A stretch of 64,000 nt of DNA from Bacillota bacterium (GTDB taxonomy: Bacteria; Bacillota; Clostridia; Lachnospirales; Lachnospiraceae), in contig JAEYGZ010000047.1 in the NCBI GenBank assembly GCA_023409535.1, positions 62,001 through 126,000 on the forward strand, written 5' to 3'. The notes beneath the pieces were generated by a model that was not told the origin of the DNA, did no database searches, and worked only from the letters and a program-made list of their open reading frames with translations. How positions within the stretch are numbered: position 1 is the first letter of the stretch; each line of letters opens with the position of its first letter. Positions 41,945-52,226 of the stretch are shown here, one piece after another. Position numbers and translations under genes: made by a program.

Positions 41945-42832
41945 ATGAGTAGTCAAGGGACTCATATGGAACGTGCAGGACAACCAAGAGGATATTTACA
42001 CAAAAGAAGGAGAGGAAGAATAATAAAGAATTTTATTGTTTTATTTCTTCTGATATCATTAAGCATTCTGTTTATGTTCCCGTTTATATGGATGTTCATG
42101 ACTTCTCTGAAAAGTAACAAGGAAATGATTCTTCCGATTTTTTTCCCGACGGAAATTCATTTTGAAAATTATATCAAGGCGATGACGGTAATGCCGTTCG
42201 GAAGATACACGATCAACACATTGATGCTGACAGGACTTAATATGCTTGGTACGGTAGTAACGGCATCCCTGGTGGCATACGCTTTTGCAAGAATGCGCTG
42301 GAAGGGGAGGGACATCTGGTTTGTTATCATGCTGGCAACCATGATGCTGCCTGGACAGGTTACCCAGATACCGCTGTTCATACTTTATAAGAAATTTCAT
42401 TGGCTCAATACCTATCTGCCGTTGGTTGTGGGTTCCTATTTCGGAGGCGGAGCCTTTAACATTTTCCTGCTGAGGCAGTTTTTTAAAACCCTTCCCAATG
42501 AATTGCCCGAGGCGGCGAGAATTGACGGGTGCTCTGAGCTGAGGATTTTCTCAAGGATTATGATGCCCTTATGTAAACCGGCTCTTGCGACGATTGCCAT
42601 CTTTACCTTTATGGGAACCTGGAATGATTTCTTTGGACCGTTGATTTATCTCACTGATCCCAAATTATATACAATAGCCCTTGGACTGCGTGCATTTAAA
42701 GGGTATTCGGGGGTGCAGTGGAATCTCCTGATGGCGGCGTCGATTGTCACGGCGATCCCTACCCTGGTGTTGTTTTTCAGCTTTCAGAATTACTTTGTTA
42801 AAGGCATTACGCTAACGGGTATTAAGGGATAG
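41945..42832 (+). CDS. ABC sugar permease, MalG type
   Basis: This is a 295-residue six-helix permease with a basic N-terminus. The EAA loop reads LPEAARIDGCSELRIFSRI then MMPLCKP. It is the first gene of the operon, before the SBP and its MalF-type partner (44457), an inversion of the common SBP-MalF-MalG order. GGGAGGTAG precedes the ATG. No ATPase gene accompanies it. Confidence 0.92.
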   Translation: MSSQGTHMERAGQPRGYLHKRRRGRIIKNFIVLFLLISLSILFMFPFIWMFMTSLKSNKEMILPIFFPTEIHFENYIKAMTVMPFGRYTINTLMLTGLNMLGTVVTASLVAYAFARMRWKGRDIWFVIMLATMMLPGQVTQIPLFILYKKFHWLNTYLPLVVGSYFGGGAFNIFLLRQFFKTLPNELPEAARIDGCSELRIFSRIMMPLCKPALATIAIFTFMGTWNDFFGPLIYLTDPKLYTIALGLRAFKGYSGVQWNLLMAASIVTAIPTLVLFFSFQNYFVKGITLTGIKG

Positions 42833-42905
42833 CCTGTCACAGGTATTTATTCAGTCGATGACTGCGGTAAATAAATAATAATTATTTTTAAGAGGAGGAA
42901 CGAAA

Positions 42906-44288
42906 ATGTTAGGCAAGTTAAGCAAAAGGGTTTTATCAATATTGCTGGCTGTTTTACTTGTTGGAGCACTTACAGCCTGCAATAAGAGTACCGACACGAA
43001 AGATACGGATACAACCGGCAACGGCACTGGGGCGGGTGTAAATAATGGTGAAGGTACAACGAGCGATCAGCCAAAGGAAAAGGTTACAATTACATATTGG
43101 CATATCTTTCCCGAGGGAGATGTATTTAAAGAGGTTAATGATAAGCTGATTAAGGATTTCAATGATTCTCAGGATGAAGTTTATGTTGAGGACTTGGGAA
43201 TCAGCTTCTTTGACTTTTTGTCCAAAATGGATACCGCCATTCCGGCAGGAACCGGTCCCGATGTCGCTTTCTATAGCGCGGAGGACAGTAACTTCAGAGC
43301 TGCCGGCGGGGTTCTCGCCAATTTATCGCCCTATATTGAGAAATATAACTTTGATATGAGCCAATTCTATCCTGCATCTGTTGAGCCGGTTACCTATGAG
43401 GGAGATATCTATGCAATGCCGTTTACCTGGTCCTCCCGTATGCTGGTTTATAACAAGCAGATGTTCCGTGACGCCGGACTTGATCCGGAAAACCCGCCGA
43501 AGACCTTGGAAGAATTGGAAGCTTATGCTGATAAACTGACACAGCTTGATGATAAGGGTAATATTAAGGTCATGGGTTTTCATCCTTCTTTGGGCAATGC
43601 TCAATTTTATGATTATCTTGAGGGACGCGGCGGTTCCTTCTTTGATGAGAACAATAATCCCATCATCAACGGCCAGACCGTGATAGACACACTTCAGTGG
43701 TATGTTGACATGACCAACAAGTACGGAGTCAAACAAGCGCAATCACTGAAATCCACCTCCGCTACCACCGGTATCGACCCCTTCCTTGCAGGGTATGTTG
43801 CGATGGAGGTTAACGTGAATGACTTTTACAAAAAGCTGTCCGAATCAGATGTTGATTACGGCCTCTGTGCTATCCCCATTCCTGCCAACGGAGGCGTCCA
43901 TGCCGCTGACGGCGGTGGCTTTGACCTGGAGGTATTTGATCATGGCGACCAGGCAAAGATAGAAGCTGCCTATAAATTTGTTGCTTATATGACAAGTGTG
44001 GAAAGCCAGCAGTATTGGGCTGTTCAGAATAAATGGCCGGTTGCCAACCAGGTGGCGATGGAAACCAGTGAAGAAATTAAAGCAGACCCGAATTATCAGA
44101 TTATCGTGAACGAATTGCCTTATGCAATCCCCAATAAATACATTGCGAAAGCAAAGAACTGGTGGAATCTGGTAGCGCCGGAAATCGAAGCTGCCCAGAA
44201 CAATTTAAAAACACCGGAGCAGGCTATGAATGATGCTCAGGCAGCGGTTGAAGCCCAGTTTGAGAGCTACGATGCTACAAATAAATAA
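42906..44288 (+). CDS. lipoprotein sugar-binding protein
   Basis: This 460-residue family-1 SBP has a signal peptide ending in lipobox LTAC (Cys25), a Thr/Gly/Asp-rich linker (about 26-60) and the binding domain (VTITYWHIFPEGD, AGTGPDVAFYSAEDSN, AMPFTWSSRMLVYNKQ). It is held on the outer membrane face and serves the permeases at 41945 and 44457. GAGGAGGAA precedes the ATG. The downstream structured RNA (44291-44421) probably sets SBP over permease expression. Substrate is inferred from the mannosidase, rhamnosidase and esterase genes. Confidence 0.93.
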   Translation: MLGKLSKRVLSILLAVLLVGALTACNKSTDTKDTDTTGNGTGAGVNNGEGTTSDQPKEKVTITYWHIFPEGDVFKEVNDKLIKDFNDSQDEVYVEDLGISFFDFLSKMDTAIPAGTGPDVAFYSAEDSNFRAAGGVLANLSPYIEKYNFDMSQFYPASVEPVTYEGDIYAMPFTWSSRMLVYNKQMFRDAGLDPENPPKTLEELEAYADKLTQLDDKGNIKVMGFHPSLGNAQFYDYLEGRGGSFFDENNNPIINGQTVIDTLQWYVDMTNKYGVKQAQSLKSTSATTGIDPFLAGYVAMEVNVNDFYKKLSESDVDYGLCAIPIPANGGVHAADGGGFDLEVFDHGDQAKIEAAYKFVAYMTSVESQQYWAVQNKWPVANQVAMETSEEIKADPNYQIIVNELPYAIPNKYIAKAKNWWNLVAPEIEAAQNNLKTPEQAMNDAQAAVEAQFESYDATNK

Positions 44289-44290
44289 AG

Positions 44291-44421
44291 ATTAACCGGG
44301 GTTGTCTTAGAACGATAACCTAAGCATAAGAAAGGGCGGCAGCTCCCCATAATACACTGTTTGACTGGGCTGCTGCCCTTTGCATAGGGGAAAGGAATAT
44401 TTGAAACAGCCTCCGGTTAAT
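44291..44421 (+). promoter_or_regulatory. structured intercistronic RNA, possible three-way junction
   Basis: Outer arms ATTAACCGG (44291-44299) and CCGGTTAAT (44413-44421) enclose two hairpins. One is CTTAG...CTAAG (44306-44323). The other is AAAGGGCGGCAGC / GCTGCTGCCCTTT (44331-44381), 12 of 13 paired. The region has no T-run, so it is unlikely to be a simple terminator. It lies between the SBP and the MalF-type permease genes. Confidence 0.55.
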
Positions 44422-44456
44422 TAGAAAGAGCAAAGTATGAAAGGAAGTCCCTTGAT

Positions 44457-45404
44457 ATGAAGACAAATCAGAAGAATATAAAACCGACAGGTGACCGGCA
44501 GAAAAAGCGTTCTGGATTACGCATGCAGACCAAAGAAGGAATATTAGGATACTTATTTGCCTCTCCCTGGATTTTGGGCTTTTTCATTTTCACTCTTTAT
44601 CCTGTATGCTCCTCCCTGTACTATAGCTTTACCAGTTACAATACGCTGAAGCCGCCGAAATGGATCGGGCTTTATAATTACATCTATATGCTTACGAAAG
44701 ATCAGCTTTTTACAAAGTCTCTGATCAATACCATATATTATGCTGTTCTGAGTGTACCCCTTGGAATCGCTGCAGGTGTGTTGGTTGCAATCCTTCTTAA
44801 TCAGAAGGTGAAGGGAATGCGCTTATTCAGAACACTCTTTTATCTTCCGACAATTGCCTCGTCCGTAGCTACGGCATTATTGTGGCTGTGGCTGATGGAA
44901 CCGAATTTCGGACTTTTTAATACTGCGCTGGCGAAGATAGGTATTTCCGGCCCCGGGTGGCTGACGGATCCTGCATGGGCAAAGCCTTCCCTGATTCTGA
45001 TGAGTCTTTGGACGGTAGGCGGAGGAATGCTGATTTACCTGGCGGCTCTTCAGGATGTTCCCCAATCCTTATATGAATCTGCCGCTATTGATGGGGCGGG
45101 AGCGATTAAGCAATTCTTTAAGATCACCTTGCCGATGATTACTCCCACCCTCTTTTTTAATCTTATCACCGGAGTAATCGGCGGATTACAGGTATTTAAC
45201 CAGGCATTTATTATGACCAGCGGCGGTCCGGCCTATGCGACCTACTTCTATGCATATCACCTGTATACCAAAGCCTTCAGCGAATACTCCATGGGTTATG
45301 CTTCGGCGCTGGCATGGGTGTTATTGGTTATTACGTTGATCCTGTCAATGGTAATCTTTAAAACCAGTAACCGCTGGGTTTATTATGAAGGCGATCAGAA
45401 ATAA
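44457..45404 (+). CDS. ABC sugar permease, MalF type
   Basis: This 315-residue six-helix permease begins with a Lys/Arg-rich tail (QKNIKPTGDRQKKRSGLRM). The EAA loop is LYESAAIDGAGAIKQFFKI followed by TLPMITP. It is the partner of the MalG-type subunit at 41945. AAAGGAAG lies 10-15 bases upstream of the ATG. The three transport genes and the downstream enzymes are all co-directional. Confidence 0.92.
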   Translation: MKTNQKNIKPTGDRQKKRSGLRMQTKEGILGYLFASPWILGFFIFTLYPVCSSLYYSFTSYNTLKPPKWIGLYNYIYMLTKDQLFTKSLINTIYYAVLSVPLGIAAGVLVAILLNQKVKGMRLFRTLFYLPTIASSVATALLWLWLMEPNFGLFNTALAKIGISGPGWLTDPAWAKPSLILMSLWTVGGGMLIYLAALQDVPQSLYESAAIDGAGAIKQFFKITLPMITPTLFFNLITGVIGGLQVFNQAFIMTSGGPAYATYFYAYHLYTKAFSEYSMGYASALAWVLLVITLILSMVIFKTSNRWVYYEGDQK

Positions 45405-45482
45405 TTTGAATATAAAGTCGGTCCGGCTGCACAAAGGAATGCAGTCATAACTTCTTTTATTGATAAGAAAGGCAATAAAAAT

Positions 45483-47954
45483 ATGAGCAAATTATACTTT
45501 GTGGACGGATACCATGGGGGGATTCGCGGTCATATGCCGGAGGGCTCCTGGCAGGATATCCTGCATGCGCTTAAGACCTATCCTGATTGGAAAATCAGTC
45601 TGGAGGTTGAACCGGAATCCTGGGAGTATTTAAGAAAGCATGATTATAAAATCTATCAGAGATTACAGGATATAGTATCAGATCCTGCTTCTTCAAGCCG
45701 CTTTGAATTTATCAGCGGCAGCTATGCGCAGCCATTTTGCTGGGCGGTGAACGGAGAAAGCAATATCCGCCAGCTTCTTTACGGCGTTGAGGTTATTAAA
45801 CGCCATTTTCCCACAGTTACGGTGGATACCTATGCGGTACAGGAGCCTTGTTTTACCTCGTCCCTTCCGCAGATCTTAAAACAGCTGGGATATGCAAGGC
45901 TTAGTCTGAAGAATCCCACTGCATGGGGCGGTTATATGGCTAAGCTGCCGGGTGAAATTATTCACCTGCTTGGTCATGACGGCTCTTCCATTCCGGCGGT
46001 GCCGCGGTATGAATGTGAGGAACTGATCAGCTGTAATGCAACAGAAGGCTCAGGGTATGATTTTTCGGCGATCGCAGAATTTGCTGAAAAATGTAACCTT
46101 CATGGGATCAAAGCGCCTGTCGGGATGTGTTTGCAGGACCTCGGCTGGTCCTCTAAGCCGTTAGTACAAACCATCGATGTTGAATATGTAACCTGGAGGG
46201 AGTATTTTGAACGGTTTGGCGACCGCATCGCCGGAGAAACGGAGCTGTCACAGGAGGATGTGCTTGTTGCTCTTCCGTGGGGGAACCGCATCCTGCAGGA
46301 GATGCTTCGTAATGTCCGCCATGCGGAAAACCGGATATTGCAGGTGGAAAAATTGCTGGCAATTGCGGGGGCCTGGAACAACGAGCCGGAGGAATGCCGC
46401 AGCTTGTTGGAGGAAGCCTGGAAGAAGCTGATGCAGGCACAGCATCATGACGGGTATATCTGCGCTACCTGCGGAGAAGGGAACCGTTTGTGGGCCTTTC
46501 AATCAAATGCTTTGGCAAGGGAATGCTGCTCCATATTGGATAACGCCTCCGACCTTATCATGGGAGCGATATCCGTAAGGCAGTCTGCGGAGTCAACACC
46601 GGGACAGGAGCAATGGCTCCGGGTATATAATACGGTGGGAAATCCGCGTGTTTCGCAGGCAGAGGTTACCCTGGGATTTGATCCCGGCGTCCGCTCAGTA
46701 GAGGTATATGACGAAGGCAATCTTAGAATACCCGCTCAGCTGGATCCGGTACGTTTTTATGAGGACGGTTCCATTGGCGCTTCAATTCTGAGGTTCTATG
46801 CCTCTGTGGATGGGATCGGATACTCCTCTTACCGTGCGGTCCCCACTGCCATAGCGTCAGACATGGAACCTATGGCTGTAAAAACAGCACAGAATACCGT
46901 TGAGGTATCAAATGATTATTTTCATGTCATATTTGACCTGATGAAAGGCGGTTCCATCGTCCGTCTGTTCGACAAGGAAACAAAACGCGATTATGCAAAG
47001 GGAGTTTCCGGCCTCGGATCGTTACGGGGTTACTCCGTCAGGGAAGACCGGTTTATTGACAATATGGCTTCTCCTGCGGAATGCAGAATAATATCAAACG
47101 GCTCCCTTTACACGGAGCTTTGCTTTGTTGGACAATTTTATGGAATAGAATTTCAGAATACCGTAATCTTTCGTCTTCATGACCGCAGAATAGACTTTGA
47201 GACGTCATTAAATTTTATGAAGGATACAGAGATCGGCTTTCCTTACGAGCCTAAGCCGGAGGAGAGACAGCATGGAACAAAAAGGTCCTCCTGCCGGGAG
47301 GATTATAAACTGGGGGTACAGTTCCCGCTTGGTGACAGCCCGGTAAAAGTCATAAAGAGCGCCCCTTTTGATCTGTATGAGAGCAGGTTGGCCGACACCC
47401 GCTTTGATTCCTGGGATACGATAAAACATAATATAATCAACGGATTTGCCGACCTCTATCAGGAGAGCTCCAACACAGGTCTGGCAATTTTCTGTGATCA
47501 TGTAAACGGATATTCCCTGGCAGATAACCTTTTTACATTAACCGCAGCCTTTGGATACCATAGTAATTTTTGGTGGGGATATCAGCCTCTTCGGGGAAAA
47601 TCCAGGATAAAATATTCCGTCCTGCCTCACGCTTCCGACCTGGAACAGGCAGCGATTCCGTATGAAGCATCCATTCTCAGAGAACCGCTGCTGGCGGAAC
47701 GGTTATCAGGCAAACCGGGTTACAGTACTTTTACCGTTTTTTCCTGTAAAAACAGGTTGGTGGAAACGGTGACGATACTGCAGCAGAATGGAAAAAACCA
47801 GGTCCGATTATTCCATAACAGCCATAAGAGTGATAACTTAATTTTAAAAAGCAGCCTTCCCGGCTTTCAAGGGATATCCGCCGATCTTTACGGAGTTCCT
47901 GACGGCAGAGAGGCGGAGCAAATCGGCAAACTGGAAATCAAGACCCTGATTTAA
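45483..47954 (+). CDS. GH38-like protein with altered catalytic residues
   Basis: This 823-residue protein has the fold layout of GH38 alpha-mannosidases. The conserved GESNIRQLLYG (about 94-104) and SSLPQILKQL (about 125-134) align with GESMIRQILFG and AALPQIMEKS of the true enzyme at 49040. However, the WLPDVFGYS nucleophile block is replaced by YAVQEPCFT, putting Gln120/Glu121 where Asp belongs. The N-terminal HxH zinc block is also different (YHGGIRGHM). It may use Glu121 as nucleophile, hydrolyse another linkage, or bind without hydrolysis. No signal peptide. Confidence 0.75.
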   Translation: MSKLYFVDGYHGGIRGHMPEGSWQDILHALKTYPDWKISLEVEPESWEYLRKHDYKIYQRLQDIVSDPASSSRFEFISGSYAQPFCWAVNGESNIRQLLYGVEVIKRHFPTVTVDTYAVQEPCFTSSLPQILKQLGYARLSLKNPTAWGGYMAKLPGEIIHLLGHDGSSIPAVPRYECEELISCNATEGSGYDFSAIAEFAEKCNLHGIKAPVGMCLQDLGWSSKPLVQTIDVEYVTWREYFERFGDRIAGETELSQEDVLVALPWGNRILQEMLRNVRHAENRILQVEKLLAIAGAWNNEPEECRSLLEEAWKKLMQAQHHDGYICATCGEGNRLWAFQSNALARECCSILDNASDLIMGAISVRQSAESTPGQEQWLRVYNTVGNPRVSQAEVTLGFDPGVRSVEVYDEGNLRIPAQLDPVRFYEDGSIGASILRFYASVDGIGYSSYRAVPTAIASDMEPMAVKTAQNTVEVSNDYFHVIFDLMKGGSIVRLFDKETKRDYAKGVSGLGSLRGYSVREDRFIDNMASPAECRIISNGSLYTELCFVGQFYGIEFQNTVIFRLHDRRIDFETSLNFMKDTEIGFPYEPKPEERQHGTKRSSCREDYKLGVQFPLGDSPVKVIKSAPFDLYESRLADTRFDSWDTIKHNIINGFADLYQESSNTGLAIFCDHVNGYSLADNLFTLTAAFGYHSNFWWGYQPLRGKSRIKYSVLPHASDLEQAAIPYEASILREPLLAERLSGKPGYSTFTVFSCKNRLVETVTILQQNGKNQVRLFHNSHKSDNLILKSSLPGFQGISADLYGVPDGREAEQIGKLEIKTLI

Positions 47955-47994
47955 TAGATAGAAGGATATCTGACATAAGGAGGAATAAGGAGCT

Positions 47995-49011
47995 ATGGAG
48001 TTCAGCTTTAAACAGAATGCAAGATTTATGGGAAGATTTGATCTGACCGAGGAAGAGACGCCCAAATGTGCGTGGGTCAACAGCGCAGTATTTGTTGCCT
48101 TCCGGGGAACTGCAATCAATATGACTGCTGAGGGTTCGGAGGGCAATGATTATGTTGAAATCGTTGTGGACGGCATTGCCTGTAATTGGATGAATATAAA
48201 AAAGGGCATTCATGAATATATAATTGAGCAGGGGCTGCCGGAGGGAGAACATACCCTGGAGATACAAAAGCGTACGAGTATTTATATCGGGAATATTCAG
48301 CTTCATGGCTTCTCGCTGCCGGAGGGCGGAACCTTCCTGGCACCGCCAGCCCATAAAAAGCTCAGGCTCGAATATTTCGGAGATTCTATCACCAACGGAT
48401 CAGGGAATGGCCATCCCCACGAGATCCCTGTAGCTGTCCATCTTGATGACGGTTATATGTCCTATGCCGGAATCAGTGCCAGAATGCTGGATGCGGAATA
48501 TCATACCCTGGCTATGTGCGGAATTGGTGTATTGCAGGATACCCTGGGAAATATCAATGGATTGCCGGCACATTTTTACGGTACCCTTGGAAAGGATTCC
48601 AAGCCCTGGGATTTTAAGCAGTATATTCCCCACGGTGTGGTTATTAATCTGGGACAGAACGATTATTCCTCGCCGATTGAGGATAATAAATATATAGAGG
48701 CCTATATCGGCTTTATTAAGGATATTCTGGAGCAATACCCGGAGGCGTATGTATTTTGCTGCATCGGAACCATGAATAACAAAAACCTTAACAGCGTAAG
48801 CAAGGTGGTATCCTATTTTAATCAAAACGGAAACTGCAAGGTATATCTGGCAGATTTGGGATTAATCCATCCTGAGGTAGAAGGATGGGGCGGGGCTTTC
48901 CATCCGGGGTTTCAGACCCACTACCGAATGGGACTGGATCTGGCAAGGTTTATTTCGGAGAAGACAGGATGGGAGTTGCTGAAGCGTCCGTCAATAGCGA
49001 CAGAGTGTTAA
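47995..49011 (+). CDS. CE2-like carbohydrate esterase (SGNH hydrolase)
   Basis: This 338-residue protein has an N-terminal beta-sandwich (about 1-112) and an SGNH domain. Block I is YFGDSITNGSGNG with nucleophile Ser131, block III is VINLGQNDYSSP, and the His-containing end is GWGGAFHPGFQTH. Cytoplasmic, by lack of a signal peptide. It likely removes acetyl groups from oligosaccharides before the GH38 and GH78 enzymes act. AAGGAGG precedes the ATG; the gap to the GH38 gene is 28 bases. Its layout and length match the divergently encoded esterase at 39442, so the locus has two paralogues. Confidence 0.88.
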   Translation: MEFSFKQNARFMGRFDLTEEETPKCAWVNSAVFVAFRGTAINMTAEGSEGNDYVEIVVDGIACNWMNIKKGIHEYIIEQGLPEGEHTLEIQKRTSIYIGNIQLHGFSLPEGGTFLAPPAHKKLRLEYFGDSITNGSGNGHPHEIPVAVHLDDGYMSYAGISARMLDAEYHTLAMCGIGVLQDTLGNINGLPAHFYGTLGKDSKPWDFKQYIPHGVVINLGQNDYSSPIEDNKYIEAYIGFIKDILEQYPEAYVFCCIGTMNNKNLNSVSKVVSYFNQNGNCKVYLADLGLIHPEVEGWGGAFHPGFQTHYRMGLDLARFISEKTGWELLKRPSIATEC

Positions 49012-49039
49012 CTTAAAGCAGAGGAAAAGGAGTATTGAT

Positions 49040-52000
49040 ATGTTTTTCACGGAAGGACGCATAAGGAAGATCTTAGAGGAGCTAAAAAGGAAAACTGTGG
49101 AACACAGTGCTTCGGTTAAAGGGATCAAGTGGAAGGAATGCGACTATGGGGAGCTGGGCCTCTTACAGGAGAAGGAAGCGGCTTGGGCAGAATTTTCCGA
49201 ACAGCAGGTCTGGGGCGGAAGAGATAAGCACAGCTGGTTTCGTTTTCAGGTAACGATACCGCAGGAGCTTGCAGGAAAGCCTGCTGTGCTGAGGATTATT
49301 ACGGGCAGAGAAGGCTGGGATGCAACAAACCCTCAATTCCTTGCATGGATCGACGGGAAGCTGCAGCATGGTTTGGACGTAAATCACACCTGGCTTTTCC
49401 TGGCGGAAACCTGCGAAGCAGGAACAAGCTTTTGCGTTGACCTCTATGCCTATGGCGGAACGGAGGAAGGGGACAGCAGATTACATGCTGAAATATTTGC
49501 ATTAAACCGTCAGGTCGAAAAGCTGTATTATGATATTGCCGTGGCCTTCGAGGCGGCGTGTCTGCTCCCGGAGGAGGATAAACGGCGGATTGACACGCTG
49601 ACCCACCTGGAAAAAGCCATTAATCTTCTGGATTTGCGTGAGGATCACAGCGAGTTCTTCTATCGTTCGGCAGAGGAAGCGATAATCTGTCTGGAGAAAG
49701 AATTCTATGGATCCGGGCTGGTTGGGACAGGGAATGTTACGGAATTGTGCGTCGGTCATACGCATATTGATGTTGCCTGGTTGTGGTCCCTGCGGCAGAC
49801 CAGGGAAAAGGCGGTGCGCTCCTTTTCCACGGTACTATCTTTAATGAAGGAATATCCGGAATACCTGTTCATGTCAAGCCAGCCCCAGCTTTACCAGTTT
49901 GTGAAGCAGGATCAGCCGGAATTATATGAAGAAATCAAGGAAAGGATAGCAGAGGGACGCTGGGAGCCGGAGGGCTCCATGTGGGTGGAAGCCGACTGCA
50001 ATCTGATCTCCGGGGAATCCATGATCCGGCAGATCCTGTTCGGTAAGAAGTTTTTCAAGGATGAATTCGGGGTGGATAATAAAATCCTATGGCTTCCAGA
50101 TGTATTCGGATACAGCGCCGCACTCCCGCAGATCATGGAAAAAAGCGGAATCAAGTATTTCATGACGACCAAAATCAGCTGGAACGAATATAATAAGCTG
50201 CCGTATGATACCTTTTTATGGCGCGGAATTGACGGAACGGAGATTCTGACACATTTTATTACAACACAGGAGTACAATGAGAAGAATCCGCGAATTAACA
50301 CCACCTATAACGGAATCATCGATCCGAGCCATGTGCTTGGCTGCTGGCAGAGATACCAGCAAAAGAATATCAGTAACGAGATATTCAACTGCTTTGGCTA
50401 CGGCGACGGCGGAGGCGGTCCGACCCGTGAGATGCTTGAAAATGCAAGAAGACTGAGTAAGGGCCTGCCCGGGATGCCGAAGGTAAGAATTGGCAAGGCA
50501 ATTGATTTCTTTGAAGGGCTGGAGGAAACTACCCTTGGCAATCCCAAGCTGCCCAATTGGGTAGGCGAGTTATATCTTGAATTCCACAGGGGAACCTATA
50601 CTTCCATGGCCAGGAATAAAAAATATAACCGCAAGGCAGAATTTATGAATCAGGATATGGAGTGGCTGTCTGTTCTGGCAGAGCAGCTGACCGGACTGGA
50701 CTATCCGGCGCAGAAGATCCATGACAGTTGGGAAGTAACACTGCTAAATCAGTTTCATGATATTATCCCCGGTTCCTCAATCAAAGAAGTGTACGAAACC
50801 TCCAAGCTGCAGTATGAGCAGCTATTACAGGAGGGCAGGGAGCTGATCGACCGGTCCCTTCAGACAATCGCAGAAGGAATCAGGCTTGAGGAAAGCTCGT
50901 TTGTAGTTTTTAATCAGCTGGGATTTGTCAGAGATGATATTGTTACGGCGGATATTCCGGCAGGTTGGAAGAACGCCGCGGTTTATGACGGTGATGAATT
51001 ATTGGCTTCACAGATTTCCTTCGACGGATCGCTGATCTTTTTTGCTGAGAATTTGCCTGCGAAGGGTTATAAAAGCTTTATGATAAGGGAGACTCCGGCG
51101 CAGCAGAATACTTCCGGCCTTCTTTATCAGAACGGCTGTGAAATAGAGAATGAATTTTTTGAAATGAAGATAAATGAGGAGGGCAATATTACAGCCCTCT
51201 ATGACAAATGCAATCAAAGACAGGTACTGAAGCCGAATACACGCGGAAATGTACTGCAGGTATTTGAAGATAAGCCGATGGATTTTGACGCATGGAATCT
51301 GGATATTTATTATCAGGAAAAGTCCTGGGAGATCAATGCCGGAACAGAAATCAAATTAGTGGAAAGCGGACCCGTCAGAACGGTAATCCGGATAAAGAAA
51401 AGCTATCTGAGCTCTACGGCGGTACAGATGATTTCTTTGTATTCACAGATCAATAGAATTGATTTTACCACCAAAATTGATTGGAAGGAAAAGCAGGCCT
51501 TTGTAAAAACAGCATTTCCGGTTGATATTAATTCCGATAAGGCCACCTATGATATTCAATTTGGTAATGTAGAGCGTCCGACGCACTGGAATACCAGCTG
51601 GGATCTTGCAAAATTCGAAGTATGCGCCCACAAATGGGCGGATCTGTCGGAAGGCGGTTATGGAGTTGCGCTGCTGAATGACTGCAAATACGGCTATGAT
51701 ATCAAGGATTCCGTTATGCGGCTTTCCTTATTAAAATCAGCGATCTATCCTAATCCGGACGCTGACAAAGAGCTGCATGAATTTACTTATTCCCTCTATC
51801 CCCATGCCGGTGATTTTAAGGCGGCGAAGGTAGATCAAATGGCATATCGGTTGAATTGTCCTGTGTATTGTGTATATCAAGGGCCTCATGACGGTAATCT
51901 GGCGGAAAAACTTTCGTTAATATCGGCAGACCGGAGTAATGTATTTCTTGATACGGTAAAAAAGTCCGAAAGCGGAGGGGAATATATCATACGTATGTAT

Positions 52001-52174
52001 GAAAACCACAATAAGCTCACCCGGGTTAGCTGTACGTTAAGCCATAACATCCGCAGCATTGCGGAATGTGATCTGCTGGAGAATACTGTTTGTGAGATGG
52101 ATTATCAAGGCAAGCAATTTGAGCTTCTTATGAAGCCCTTTGAAATCAAAACACTTAAAATTGCAGTTGAATGA
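49040..52174 (+). CDS. GH38 alpha-mannosidase
   Basis: This 1044-residue cytoplasmic enzyme has the full GH38 arrangement. Zinc ligands are in HTHIDVAWLW (about 240-249), the nucleophile is Asp354 in WLPDVFGYS, and the central helical and C-terminal beta domains follow (VVFNQLGFVRDDIV, FHDIIPGSSI). It releases alpha-linked mannose from imported oligosaccharides. A GGAAAAGGAG site precedes the ATG at 49040. Length is normal for the bacterial long type. It is followed 52 bases later by the GH78 gene. Confidence 0.94.
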   Translation: MFFTEGRIRKILEELKRKTVEHSASVKGIKWKECDYGELGLLQEKEAAWAEFSEQQVWGGRDKHSWFRFQVTIPQELAGKPAVLRIITGREGWDATNPQFLAWIDGKLQHGLDVNHTWLFLAETCEAGTSFCVDLYAYGGTEEGDSRLHAEIFALNRQVEKLYYDIAVAFEAACLLPEEDKRRIDTLTHLEKAINLLDLREDHSEFFYRSAEEAIICLEKEFYGSGLVGTGNVTELCVGHTHIDVAWLWSLRQTREKAVRSFSTVLSLMKEYPEYLFMSSQPQLYQFVKQDQPELYEEIKERIAEGRWEPEGSMWVEADCNLISGESMIRQILFGKKFFKDEFGVDNKILWLPDVFGYSAALPQIMEKSGIKYFMTTKISWNEYNKLPYDTFLWRGIDGTEILTHFITTQEYNEKNPRINTTYNGIIDPSHVLGCWQRYQQKNISNEIFNCFGYGDGGGGPTREMLENARRLSKGLPGMPKVRIGKAIDFFEGLEETTLGNPKLPNWVGELYLEFHRGTYTSMARNKKYNRKAEFMNQDMEWLSVLAEQLTGLDYPAQKIHDSWEVTLLNQFHDIIPGSSIKEVYETSKLQYEQLLQEGRELIDRSLQTIAEGIRLEESSFVVFNQLGFVRDDIVTADIPAGWKNAAVYDGDELLASQISFDGSLIFFAENLPAKGYKSFMIRETPAQQNTSGLLYQNGCEIENEFFEMKINEEGNITALYDKCNQRQVLKPNTRGNVLQVFEDKPMDFDAWNLDIYYQEKSWEINAGTEIKLVESGPVRTVIRIKKSYLSSTAVQMISLYSQINRIDFTTKIDWKEKQAFVKTAFPVDINSDKATYDIQFGNVERPTHWNTSWDLAKFEVCAHKWADLSEGGYGVALLNDCKYGYDIKDSVMRLSLLKSAIYPNPDADKELHEFTYSLYPHAGDFKAAKVDQMAYRLNCPVYCVYQGPHDGNLAEKLSLISADRSNVFLDTVKKSESGGEYIIRMYENHNKLTRVSCTLSHNIRSIAECDLLENTVCEMDYQGKQFELLMKPFEIKTLKIAVE

Positions 52175-52226
52175 TATTATTCATGACCGAAGTTTTATGA
52201 CTTTGATGAAAGGTATGGTTAATGTT

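Noticed and set aside
52140..52226. TTG start for the GH78 gene inside the GH38 gene
   Set aside because: No ribosome site; overlap not needed because later in-frame ATGs exist.
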